Shown here: positions 9,357-15,860 of the stretch, one piece after another
Position numbering within the stretch: the first letter of the stretch is position 1
How the letters are laid out: each line of letters begins with the position of its first letter
Source: Moraxella ovis
Lineage (GTDB): Bacteria; Pseudomonadota; Gammaproteobacteria; Pseudomonadales; Moraxellaceae
Direction: 5' to 3'
DNA length: 64,000 nucleotides
Assembly: GCF_900453105.1 (NCBI RefSeq)
Contig: NZ_UGPW01000001.1
Location: 62,001 to 126,000, forward strand
Translations under genes and position numbers: made by a program
The notes under the pieces: model-generated
Database searches by the model: none
What the model saw: only the letters and a program-made list of their open reading frames with translations
Told to the model about the DNA's origin: nothing

Positions 9357-9593
9357 ATGAATGTTGCCTTGATTTTGTTTTTTTCTATCGTCTTGATACC
9401 AAACTTATTAGCAAGTGGTAAGCGATTCTTATTATTGATATCTACTATTATGTTGGTAGGTTTTTTATATTATTATCACGTATTTTTGGTATATGACAAA
9501 CATGCTTTAATTGCTGGTATTGACAGGGTAGTGATAGACTGCACTATGGCTGGTATTGGCGGTTACCTTTATTATTTTTTGCAAAAAAAGTAG
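9357..9593 (+). CDS. Small membrane protein, probable immunity protein of cassette 2
   Basis: A 78-residue protein with two or three hydrophobic segments (residues ~2-18, ~24-46 and ~60-76). ATG 9357 is preceded by GGGGAG at about 9343, which supports it over the TTG at 9339. No family is recognised. It follows the cassette 2 precursor by 74 bases. Small integral membrane proteins of this size next to bacteriocin genes are commonly immunity proteins, but that is inference from context. Confidence 0.6.
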   Translation: MNVALILFFSIVLIPNLLASGKRFLLLISTIMLVGFLYYYHVFLVYDKHALIAGIDRVVIDCTMAGIGGYLYYFLQKK

Positions 9594-9652
9594 TTTAGAT
9601 ATTTCTTTGGTAAATTTTATTATTTAATAACTTCTTAATGTTTTGGCAGAGT

Positions 9653-9807
9653 ATGATAAAAAACCTTCTTATTGCACCTCCTATTATTTTTTTATTATTA
9701 TATTTGGATTGCTAAATGAATTTAGTGCAAGATTGATTATAATGTCACTAGGTATTTTATTTATCAGCAGTCTTTTATACTTGGTATTGGATTGTTTTAA
9801 AATTTAG
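9653..9807 (+). pseudogene. Second small membrane protein of cassette 2 (frameshifted)
   Basis: The frame MIKNLLIAPPIIFLLLYLDC stops early. The next frame continues as FGLLNEFSARLIIMSLGILF and ends at 9807. The junction lies in a T-rich run near 9679-9700. Joined, it would be a ~52-residue two-helix membrane peptide. It may be an extra immunity gene whose own precursor has been lost. Confidence 0.4.
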
Positions 9808-9964
9808 TAAGCTAATAACAAACCAAATGGGTTTATTTGTTATTTTTATAACACTACATACTATCTCACATAAAAAATCATTTAGACCTTGCGGATTGTG
9901 CAAGCACATAACATTGCCAAAATAATCTTTATGACATGAGTATTGAGTTGCAAGGGAAATATAA

Positions 9965-10060
9965 ATGAACTTTAAATGCCTAGTATCTATCGTACTTACT
10001 TTACCCCTTCTCGCCCACGCCTACCCCTAACGGTCGATGACTTATTGGCGGATAAAATAA
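9965..10060 (+). pseudogene. Remnant of the 5' end of the outer-membrane protein gene (copy 2)
   Basis: It encodes MNFKCLVSIVLTLPLLAHAYP and then TAA (10028-10030). In the shifted frame LTVDDLLADK follows, matching the intact gene at 16495. The similarity ends after GATAAA. Confidence 0.65.
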
Positions 10061-10106
10061 TAGGTTAAACAGTTTATGAAAAATGCATACTTATTTAAAA
10101 AACCCT

Positions 10107-10134
10107 TTGACAACGCAAAAAAATACTACAATAC
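10107..10134 (+). promoter_or_regulatory. Promoter-like site of cassette 3
   Basis: TTGACA at 10107-10112 aligns with the good promoters of cassettes 1 and 4. The -10 here is poorer (CAATAC with a 16-base spacer, or TACAAT with 14). Confidence 0.5.
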
Positions 10135-10165
10135 CACGCAAGTCAGCACAACTGTACTTTAACAC

Positions 10166-10191
10166 CAAGTCTTGCTGACGGTTGAGACTTG
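10166..10191 (+). promoter_or_regulatory. 5' leader stem-loop, type A (cassette 3)
   Basis: CAAGTCT pairs with AGACTTG around a 12-base loop, 20 bases before the GTG start of the precursor. It has nearly the same sequence as the elements before cassettes 1 and 4. Confidence 0.6.
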
Positions 10192-10210
10192 TAATTTAAG
10201 GAAGAATATT

Positions 10211-10660
10211 GTGAAAAAACTCTCAATCCTAGCACTGACTGCCACTATCGCCACCGCCCCTGCATTTGCAGAAACAACTGTTTATCAAACTATACCAAGC
10301 ACTACACCAAGTGTAGAATTATCTACTCAACCAATCCAAGCAACCGACCTATCTTTTGCTTTTGATGACACCCAAAACTTACAAGCTGTTGCTATGACTG
10401 ATAGCCAGATGCAGGAGACGGAGGGGGCTAGATTTCCTAAATTTATTACAAATATTAGGGTGGACGGTCCAGATAAAGGGTTTCGACAACACTACAATGG
10501 AAGAATATTTCAGATAAGGTATGGCAGTACTCCGAAAACTAGAACACCTGTGTTTAGACTGGATCACCATGACAATCCTTCTCCAGCAAAGCTACATATG
10601 CATATCGCACCTGACATTCATGCACACAGACCTTGGAATGCTCCTTGGAAACGCTTTTAG
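10211..10660 (+). CDS. Double-leader precursor with a His-rich C-terminal domain (putative toxin, cassette 3)
   Basis: A 149-residue protein starting at GTG 10211, with AAGGA 8 bases upstream. It has the shared Sec signal peptide (cleavage AFA-E at 20/21), spacer ATDLSFAFDDTQNL, and double-glycine leader ending ETEG72-A73. The remaining 76 residues differ from the other cassettes: not glycine-rich but basic, with RLDHHDNPSP and LHMHIAPDIHAHRPW. The His-rich segment resembles the C-terminal active regions of polymorphic nuclease toxins, but I cannot assign a family. The gene after it, 3 bases away, encodes a soluble acidic protein rather than a membrane protein, which fits a cytoplasm-acting enzyme toxin. 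Confidence 0.75.
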   Translation: MKKLSILALTATIATAPAFAETTVYQTIPSTTPSVELSTQPIQATDLSFAFDDTQNLQAVAMTDSQMQETEGARFPKFITNIRVDGPDKGFRQHYNGRIFQIRYGSTPKTRTPVFRLDHHDNPSPAKLHMHIAPDIHAHRPWNAPWKRF

Positions 10661-10663
10661 GTA

Positions 10664-10930
10664 ATGCAAATGCCATACACTTATTTAATCAATAGTTTGC
10701 GTGCTTATCTAGATGGTTGTATTGAAGGTCAGCTATTATTAGATATATGGAAAGATTGTCCGCCTGAACTTTCAAACATCTACTATCAGTTATTTCATTT
10801 GGTAAGTGATGAAGATGTTCGAAAAAAAGATAGTGATTATGCTAGTCATCAATTGGATTTGGTTGAAAATTTGATTGATTTATTAAAATCAAATGATGTA
10901 AGAAAACTACAAAACTTCAGTTTGATTTAG
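10664..10930 (+). CDS. Soluble acidic protein, probable immunity protein of cassette 3
   Basis: An 88-residue protein without membrane segments, mostly helical by eye, with acidic stretches (HLVSDEDVRKKDSD). It starts 3 bases after the stop of the cassette 3 precursor, so the two are almost certainly co-translated. No family is recognised. The switch from a membrane partner to a soluble partner exactly where the toxin domain changes type is the main argument for an immunity role. Confidence 0.6.
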   Translation: MQMPYTYLINSLRAYLDGCIEGQLLLDIWKDCPPELSNIYYQLFHLVSDEDVRKKDSDYASHQLDLVENLIDLLKSNDVRKLQNFSLI

Positions 10931-11099
10931 CATGAGATCCGCTCTGAATTGAGAGTTTTGTGTTTTATTAAAAATTCTTGATGATGTAAATGCAAATACC
11001 GCAATGCTTTAAAAACTAATATTATCAAATTACCAATGCAATATTAAACAATGTTGCATTGGTACTGAATTTTCAACACCGCAAAAGTTATGGATAAAT

Positions 11100-11201
11100 A
11101 TGAAAAAACATATAACACTCTTTTTATTGTTTTTATCTGTTACCGCCCACGCCGACCTACCCCTTACAGTAGAAGATATCTTGGCGGATAAAAGTTGCTG
11201 A
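11100..11201 (+). pseudogene. Remnant of the 5' end of the outer-membrane protein gene (copy 3)
   Basis: This copy is in frame for 33 residues: a signal peptide (MKKHITLFLLFLSVTAHA) followed by DLPLTVEDILADK, identical to the mature N-terminus of the protein at 16495. It then ends at SC and a stop. Nothing of the barrel remains. Confidence 0.75.
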
Positions 11202-11260
11202 ATAATAAATACAGAACTAAAAGTAATGAATTGTTAACCAGTAAAAATCACAAAAGGTGT

Positions 11261-11289
11261 TTGACAAAGCAAAAAAATTACCATAATAT
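11261..11289 (+). promoter_or_regulatory. Sigma70 promoter of cassette 4
   Basis: TTGACA (11261-11266), a 17-base spacer and TAATAT (11284-11289), close to ideal. A related promoter stands before cassettes 1 and 3. It probably drives cassettes 4 and 5 together, because cassette 5 has no promoter copy of its own. Confidence 0.8.
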
Positions 11290-11321
11290 CATGCAGGTAC
11301 AGCACAACTGTACTTTAACAC

Positions 11322-11347
11322 CAAGTCTTGCTGACGGTTGGGATTTG
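11322..11347 (+). promoter_or_regulatory. 5' leader stem-loop, type A (cassette 4)
   Basis: CAAGTCT faces GGATTTG, a version of the type A element in which some pairs have become G:U. It lies 19 bases before the GTG start of the precursor. Confidence 0.5.
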
Positions 11348-11366
11348 TAATTTAAGGAAGAATATT

Positions 11367-11834
11367 GTGAAAAAATTGTCAATCCTAGCACTTACTGCCA
11401 CTATCGCCACCGCCCCTGTTTTTGCAGAAGTGACTCTTCATCAAACCACACTAAGTGTAGAATTATCCACTCAACCAACCCAAGCAACCGACCTATCGTT
11501 TGCTTTTGATGATGTGGAAAATCTACAAGCCATTGTCATGACCGATAAGGAGATGGCGGAGACGGAGGGGGCGGTGGCAAATTTTGCTATTGGTAGCATA
11601 ATGGGGGGACTAGGCGGTCATTATGGCTACTTGGCAAGCTCTGTTGCTAGCGGCACGCACAATAAATATGCACACTTAGCTGCTATTACAACTGGAGCAG
11701 GAGCTGGTGCAATGAGTCCTGTTGTGGGAGCAACTGCTATGGTCAACGGCATGAGAGGGGTTGCTGTCGGTGCCGTAGTGGGTGGCGTTAACGGTTATGC
11801 TAGCACCCTTGGCACCACTCACAACATCCGCTAA
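11367..11834 (+). CDS. Double-leader glycine-zipper bacteriocin-like precursor (cassette 4)
   Basis: A 155-residue protein from GTG 11367, with AAGGA upstream. It has a Sec signal peptide (cleavage FA-E at 20/21), spacer ATDLSFAFDDVENL, and leader MTDKEMAETEG68-A69. Counting back from the cut, T is at -4, M at -7, E at -8 and M at -12, the pattern of double-glycine leaders. The mature 86 residues are rich in Gly, Ala and Val with GxxxG spacing (GSIMGGLGGHYGYL, GAVVGGVNGYAS), as in membrane-active class II bacteriocins and glycine-zipper proteins. It is close to the broken cassette 1 product. The antibacterial role is inferred. Confidence 0.8.
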   Translation: MKKLSILALTATIATAPVFAEVTLHQTTLSVELSTQPTQATDLSFAFDDVENLQAIVMTDKEMAETEGAVANFAIGSIMGGLGGHYGYLASSVASGTHNKYAHLAAITTGAGAGAMSPVVGATAMVNGMRGVAVGAVVGGVNGYASTLGTTHNIR

Positions 11835-11874
11835 ACCAAATGATACAATAACCACACTGTCAACTATCGGCAGT

Positions 11875-12171
11875 ATGTGTTATGCGACCAATACCAGTAT
11901 GCTAACCATTTACATAATCGCCACTATTGGGTTATTTTTAGGTTGGGCAAGAAATATCCCCAAAATACAGCAAAATTTTTGGCTCGACAACATTTTGCTA
12001 GCATTAGCAATCACTATTCTTACATGGTGTTGTATAAACATCACTAAAATGTTAAACAACATGACGAGCGACAACTTGGCTTTTACTCATATTATTATCT
12101 ACATTTTTTATATGATTGCTATGAATATAGTTTTTTGTTATGCAACCAAAAAAATATCAAAAAACCGATAA
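11875..12171 (+). CDS. Three-helix membrane protein, probable immunity protein of cassette 4
   Basis: About 98 residues from ATG 11875 (an alternative is ATG 11899, MLTIYIIAT); neither has a clear ribosome site. Three hydrophobic segments are visible: IIATIGLFLGWA, LLALAITILTWCCINI and IIIYIFYMIAMNIVFCY. No family is recognised. The stop codon TAA overlaps the first bases of the type B stem-loop of cassette 5, so the cassettes are joined without any spacer or promoter. Confidence 0.6.
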   Translation: MCYATNTSMLTIYIIATIGLFLGWARNIPKIQQNFWLDNILLALAITILTWCCINITKMLNNMTSDNLAFTHIIIYIFYMIAMNIVFCYATKKISKNR

Positions 12172-12221
12172 CCAACACCAAGATGATAATCTCTCACCAT
12201 CATCATCTTAGCATGGTTATC
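12167..12221 (+). promoter_or_regulatory. Stem-loop, type B (cassette 5)
   Basis: The same long hairpin as at 8767, but fused to the end of the cassette 4 immunity gene. The promoter that precedes it in cassettes 2 and 7 is missing, so here it would be intercistronic rather than 5'-terminal. The 3' arm has a few changes (ATCTTAGCATGGTTATC). Confidence 0.6.
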
Positions 12222-12275
12222 GGCTATCAGCATGAACTGATAGTTTTTTACAATCTCAAAACATAGGAAAATGTT

Positions 12276-12752
12276 ATGAAAAAACTCTCAATCCTAGCAC
12301 TAAGTGCTACCGTAGCCATCGCACCTGCATTTGCAGAGACGACTGCTTATTATAACACACCGAGTGTAGAATTATCTACCCAAACTGCTGATTTGTCTTT
12401 TGCGTTTGATGATGTAGAAAATCTGCAAACAAAAGAGATGACACTTACAGAAATTCAAGAGACGGAGGGGGCTTGGGTTGCCAATGCTGTTGGTGCAGGC
12501 TTTGGTGGTTTGACAGGGCATTTTGCTTATATGGGTAGTGTTGCCGCTAGCGGTCAATATAATTTTGGACATCATGTGGCTGCAGTTGGAACTGGGGCAG
12601 GATTAGGTTTTGTTAGTCCGGTTAGTGCAGCAGGAAGAGCAATTGCAATGAGTGCAGGAACTAAAATTGCTACCAATACTGCCATCAGCTTGGGCGGTCC
12701 AACAGCAGGCGTTGTTTTAGGCAACAGATTTAAAACATTAAATGTTAAATAA
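12276..12752 (+). CDS. Double-leader glycine-zipper bacteriocin-like precursor (cassette 5)
   Basis: A 158-residue protein from ATG 12276. The signal peptide is MKKLSILALSATVAIAPAFA, cleaved before E21; the spacer is ADLSFAFDDVENL. The leader MTLTEIQETEG65-A66 is the most divergent of the set but keeps E at -8 and a hydrophobic residue at -7. The mature 92 residues contain NAVGAGFGGLTGHFAYMG and GTGAGLGFVSPVSAAG, with the SPV motif shared by other cassettes. It is probably co-transcribed with cassette 4. Confidence 0.78.
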   Translation: MKKLSILALSATVAIAPAFAETTAYYNTPSVELSTQTADLSFAFDDVENLQTKEMTLTEIQETEGAWVANAVGAGFGGLTGHFAYMGSVAASGQYNFGHHVAAVGTGAGLGFVSPVSAAGRAIAMSAGTKIATNTAISLGGPTAGVVLGNRFKTLNVK

Positions 12753-12834
12753 TGGTCTTAAAACTCATACTGGATTTTTCAGTATGGGTTTTTGGTTGTT
12801 AGTTGAATGTTAATTTTAGATAAAGAAGTGTTCA

Positions 12835-13086
12835 ATGTTTTTATATCTGTTGGTATCGTTGGTTGTTTCATTTTTTTATAGCGGTCTACTATTTCTCAAT
12901 GACTATTTATCGAGTAAATCAGAGTCTAATTTCTTGTCGCCAATTGTTATGTCGTTAGTAGGAGTTATGTTTTTGGTAATACCCATACATCTTGGGTTAA
13001 GCTTAAAAATGCATATCTTATGTATTTTGGTTGTAAATGTCGTTGGGTATGCTATATATCACCAATTTAGAATGCATAAAAAATAA
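12835..13086 (+). CDS. Small membrane protein, probable immunity protein of cassette 5
   Basis: An 83-residue protein with three hydrophobic segments (LVSLVVSFFYSGLLFL, IVMSLVGVMFLVIPIHLG and HILCILVVNVVGYAIY) and a basic C-terminus. ATG 12835 follows the precursor by 82 bases. No family is recognised; the role is inferred from position and size. A mobile-element-like repeat begins right at its stop codon. Confidence 0.6.
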   Translation: MFLYLLVSLVVSFFYSGLLFLNDYLSSKSESNFLSPIVMSLVGVMFLVIPIHLGLSLKMHILCILVVNVVGYAIYHQFRMHKK

Positions 13087-13212
13087 GGCTCTGGTTCAAA
13101 AAGTATGCTACAAAGAAAACCGTTCGTGGCGAGCTTGAGAAACCTAACGGTTTTCCTACCCGCAGGCAGGCTCAGGGAGAACGGAAAACCTAGTTCAGCA
13201 TACTTTTTAGAC
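13087..13212 (+). repeat. MITE-like repeat, copy 1
   Basis: A ~126-bp element bounded by inverted ends: AAAAAGTATGCT near the left and AGCATACTTTTT near the right. Inner palindromic parts include ACCGTTCGTGG. A second copy lies at 15861-15987 in the opposite orientation. It encodes nothing itself but supplies the first ~35 codons of the open frame at 13105. Confidence 0.7.
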
Positions 13213-13395
13213 TACTACCAAAATATGGTTAAACGTGGAGCAATCAACATTATGGCTCCCAACCGTTCTGTTGCTAAAAAAATTGCAGGAAACAATCCCA
13301 TCAGAGAATATCACGCTGGCCCTGGTTCAAGATATACCCATTATCATCCGAACCCAAGAAATGGCTCTCATATTTGGTACGGCAAACCAAGATAA
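13105..13395 (+). pseudogene. Orphan toxin-like C-terminal domain fused to a MITE-like repeat (cassette 6)
   Basis: The open frame of 96 residues starts inside the repeat, so its N-terminal ~35 residues are repeat-derived and it has no signal peptide or double-glycine leader. From about YYQNMVKRGAINIMAPN onward it is a basic His-rich domain ending HYHPNPRNGSHIWYGKPR. That ending resembles the tails of polymorphic nuclease toxins and is of the same kind as the cassette 3 domain. It is probably what remains of a toxin gene whose 5' part was replaced by the element. It may be untranslated. Confidence 0.5.
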
Positions 13396-13468
13396 TTAAG
13401 ACAATTAAAAGTTATGGGGATAGTTCAGCCCCATAATTAGTTATAACACCTAATTTTGGATCATATCT

Positions 13469-13840
13469 ATGTCTCATATCTACCTAGTCATTTCCGATGA
13501 TGAAATTAAAAAAATTACCCAAGAAAGATTTTTAAAATTTCACAGCATAGATAGCCATCAATCTGATAAATACGGTTATTATAGATATGATGAAAACCTT
13601 TGTCAGATAATACATGATGATATTTATTGCATTCATAACCAACTAATTGAACTTTTAGGTAATTACAGCAAACAATCTAAAAAATTATTTTTTGCAAAAT
13701 TTCTTCTACTCAATAAAAACAATGAAGATGATATGTTTAATCTTTCTTTGGCAAAGATTGACAGATTTGATTTTATCCAACTGGAAACTTTAGATAATAA
13801 TTCACATCTAAAATTAAACACCATTTATCAAATATCTTAG
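13469..13840 (+). CDS. Soluble protein, probable immunity protein of orphan cassette 6
   Basis: A 123-residue protein without membrane segments, starting MSHIYLVISDDEIKKITQ. It is rich in Asp, Asn and Lys and strongly AT-rich at codon level. No family is recognised. It sits after the orphan His-rich domain just as the soluble partner sits after the cassette 3 toxin. Retention of an intact immunity gene beside a dead toxin is typical of orphan toxin-immunity modules; here it is inference. Confidence 0.5.
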   Translation: MSHIYLVISDDEIKKITQERFLKFHSIDSHQSDKYGYYRYDENLCQIIHDDIYCIHNQLIELLGNYSKQSKKLFFAKFLLLNKNNEDDMFNLSLAKIDRFDFIQLETLDNNSHLKLNTIYQIS

Positions 13841-13849
13841 GGATTTAAA

Positions 13850-13945
13850 ATGCGTAAAATCACTCTTTATTGTATATCATTACTAAGTTTATCAGCCCAC
13901 ACCAATCCCCCCTAACCGTCGAAGATCTATTGGCGGATAAAAACC
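13850..13945 (+). pseudogene. Remnant of the 5' end of the outer-membrane protein gene (copy 4)
   Basis: It encodes MRKITLYCISLLSLSAHTNPP and then TAA (13913-13915). In the shifted frame LTVEDLLADKN follows. The sequence downstream (AACGTAAGCGCAGCTCATTT) is nearly identical to that after copy 1. Confidence 0.65.
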
Positions 13946-14066
13946 GTTTAAATTTAACGTAAGCGCAGCTCATTTGGTGGGATAGGGGTAATGGGAGTTA
14001 TAAAGTAGACTAATGATCTGTTATGAGACTGATAAAAATTTTTATATAAAAAATCAATACCAACGC

Positions 14067-14095
14067 TTGACAGATACAAATGTATTAGTTAGTAT
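14067..14095 (+). promoter_or_regulatory. Sigma70-like promoter of cassette 7
   Basis: TTGACA (14067-14072), a 17-base spacer and TAGTAT (14090-14095), the same as before cassette 2. Confidence 0.75.
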
Positions 14096-14102
14096 CAGAA
14101 GT

Positions 14103-14157
14103 GATAACCAACACCAAGATGATAATCTCTCACCATCATCATCTTAGCATGGTTATC
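14103..14157 (+). promoter_or_regulatory. 5'-terminal stem-loop, type B (cassette 7)
   Basis: The same hairpin as at 8767 and 12167, beginning about 8 bases after the -10 box, so at the predicted 5' end of the mRNA. The arms are GATAACC...AGATGAT and ATCATCT...GGTTATC. Confidence 0.65.
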
Positions 14158-14209
14158 GGCTATCAGTATCAGACTGATGGTTTTTTCACAACGTTAATAA
14201 GGAAAACAT

Positions 14210-14641
14210 GTGAAAAAGTTCTCAATCCTAGCACTTACTGCCACTATCGCCACCGCCCCTGCCTTTGCAGAGACGACTTCTCATTATACCACACCGAGTG
14301 TAGAATTATCTACTCAACCAACCCAAGAAGCCGATTTATCTTTTGCTTTTAATGATACCCAAAACTTACAAGCTGTTGCTATGACAGATAGCCAGATGCA
14401 GGAGACGGAGGGGGCTTGGATTCCTAACGCTATTGGAGGATTGGCTGGCATGTATGGTGCAGGCTATGGTTATTTGGCTGGTGGTGGTGATAATCCCTAT
14501 AAATTTATTGGTGCTGCCGCTCTGGGTGGAGCCCTTGGTTTTGCAAGTCCAGTAAACGGAGTTCGCTCAGGTCTAACTACATTCGGAACCGGCTTTGCTT
14601 CTACTTACGTCCCAACCAAATTTGGTGGAAAATACTGGTAG
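14210..14641 (+). CDS. Double-leader glycine-zipper bacteriocin-like precursor (cassette 7)
   Basis: A 143-residue protein starting at GTG 14210 with AAGGAAA upstream; the ATG at 14208 is followed at once by TGA and cannot be used. It has the shared signal peptide (cleavage AFA-E), spacer EADLSFAFNDTQNL and leader MTDSQMQETEG68-A69. The mature 74 residues are glycine-rich (NAIGGLAGMYGAGYGYLAGG, ALGGALGFASPVNGV) and end FGGKYW. It pairs with the two-helix membrane protein after it. Confidence 0.8.
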   Translation: MKKFSILALTATIATAPAFAETTSHYTTPSVELSTQPTQEADLSFAFNDTQNLQAVAMTDSQMQETEGAWIPNAIGGLAGMYGAGYGYLAGGGDNPYKFIGAAALGGALGFASPVNGVRSGLTTFGTGFASTYVPTKFGGKYW

Positions 14642-14744
14642 ATCAGCATATAAACTAACTTTAAGGCATGCTGCATATCAGCCCCCATAATGCTGACGAA
14701 TATGCTCACAGGTTTGCAGATCTGTGAGCATATGGAGGTTTTAA

Positions 14745-14936
14745 ATGAATAATAGCCCTTGGTTTTATATCATTTATCCAATTTTTGTAATAATAGTTTC
14801 ATTTGTTATAACAAAAACCAATTACCTAGAACTGATTATTCCAGATAATAAAAATATTGATAAGTTTTATACTGATATTTTAATTATAGGAGTGCTTATG
14901 ATTACATTTAGAATAGTAACAAAAAAAATGTGGTGA
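14745..14936 (+). CDS. Small membrane protein, probable immunity protein of cassette 7
   Basis: A 63-residue protein with two hydrophobic segments (FYIIYPIFVIIVSFVIT and ILIIGVLMITFRIVT) and a basic end KKMW. GGAGG at about 14734 gives a good ribosome site for ATG 14745. No family is recognised; the role is inferred from position. Confidence 0.6.
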   Translation: MNNSPWFYIIYPIFVIIVSFVITKTNYLELIIPDNKNIDKFYTDILIIGVLMITFRIVTKKMW

Positions 14937-14966
14937 TGCTTATTGAAACCAAAGTCATACAGTCCT

Positions 14967-15068
14967 ATGAATCCTCTTTTAATCTATTTTAAATTAATAT
15001 TTATTATAGCATTTGTGTCATTCATTAGTTTACTTTTATCAGAAAACTGTACACACGGTCTTTTCTAA
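14967..15068 (+). CDS. Very small single-helix membrane peptide
   Basis: A 33-residue frame (MNPLLIYFKLIFIIAFVSFI...) with one long hydrophobic segment, lying between the cassette 7 immunity gene and the cassette 8 precursor. It has no strong ribosome site. It may be a real small peptide, a second immunity factor or a fragment of a larger membrane gene. Confidence 0.3.
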   Translation: MNPLLIYFKLIFIIAFVSFISLLLSENCTHGLF

Positions 15069-15089
15069 ACTCAAAGAAGGTAAAATATT

Positions 15090-15506
15090 ATGAAAAAATT
15101 GTCAATCCTAGCACTTACTGCCACTATCGTCACCGCCCCTGCTTTTGCAGAGACGACTACTTACCCCACACCAAGTGTAGAGTTATCTACCCAATTTAAT
15201 GAAGCAACCGACCTATCTTTTGCTTTTGATGACACCCAAAACTTACAAGCTGTTGCCATGACTGATAGTCAGATGCAGGAGACGGAGGGGGCTTGGATTC
15301 CTTATGCGGTTGGAGGGGCAATAGGCGGTATTAGCTATGTATCGGGCTGTGCTTATACAAAGTGCACTGTGGCAGGTCTGGGCAAGTCTGTTGTTGGAGG
15401 TGCGTTGGTGCCTGTGCGTGGTGCTCAAGCCATATATGGCGCATCTAAAGTAGCATTTGCTGGAGGTACAATTAATGGTGTTGGAAACCGCAAAGGCTGG
15501 TGGTAA
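15090..15506 (+). CDS. Double-leader bacteriocin-like precursor with a cysteine pair (cassette 8)
   Basis: A 138-residue protein from ATG 15090, with GAAGG upstream. The signal peptide ends AFA-E; the spacer is EATDLSFAFDDTQNL; the leader is MTDSQMQETEG67-A68. The mature 70 residues are glycine-rich (YAVGGAIGGISYVSG) and carry two cysteines, C87 and C92, that could form a disulfide in the periplasm, unlike the other cassettes. It ends NGVGNRKGWW. It has neither the type A nor the type B stem-loop and no obvious promoter, so it may be read with cassette 7. Confidence 0.78.
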   Translation: MKKLSILALTATIVTAPAFAETTTYPTPSVELSTQFNEATDLSFAFDDTQNLQAVAMTDSQMQETEGAWIPYAVGGAIGGISYVSGCAYTKCTVAGLGKSVVGGALVPVRGAQAIYGASKVAFAGGTINGVGNRKGWW

Positions 15507-15832
15507 CTTTGTTGAAAGGTAAAATCCTAAAGAAAGTTAGAAATTTGGTTAAGTACTTAACCAAATTTCACGCTTTTTTAGCTGTCTTAATTTTATTTTC
15601 TTATCGCCCCTGCGATGATGTTTTGGCTTCCAGTTTTTTATTGTCAATACTGTTGGTGTTTTTAATCAGCTCTTTTTTTATAAAAGGCTATTTTAAAAGC
15701 CCTATGTTTTTTACCATTCAGACGGAAAATTATATTGAAGATTTTTTACTGAATTATTCTTTGTTAATCGCTATTATTTTAACACCGCTTGTTAGATTAG
15801 TAGTCTTTAATGATAATAATGGATTGTGCTAA
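15500..15832 (+). CDS. Membrane protein, probable immunity protein of cassette 8
   Basis: About 110 residues if started at GTG 15500, which overlaps the end of the precursor; TTG 15509 or 15512 are alternatives, so the start is unsure. Hydrophobic segments are FHAFLAVLILFSY, FLLSILLVFLISSFFI and LLIAIILTPLVRLVVF. No family is recognised. Overlap with the precursor gene suggests coupled translation. Confidence 0.55.
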   Translation: MVTLLKGKILKKVRNLVKYLTKFHAFLAVLILFSYRPCDDVLASSFLLSILLVFLISSFFIKGYFKSPMFFTIQTENYIEDFLLNYSLLIAIILTPLVRLVVFNDNNGLC

Positions 15833-15860
15833 TCTTTTAGAATTTGATTCAAAGGTAATG

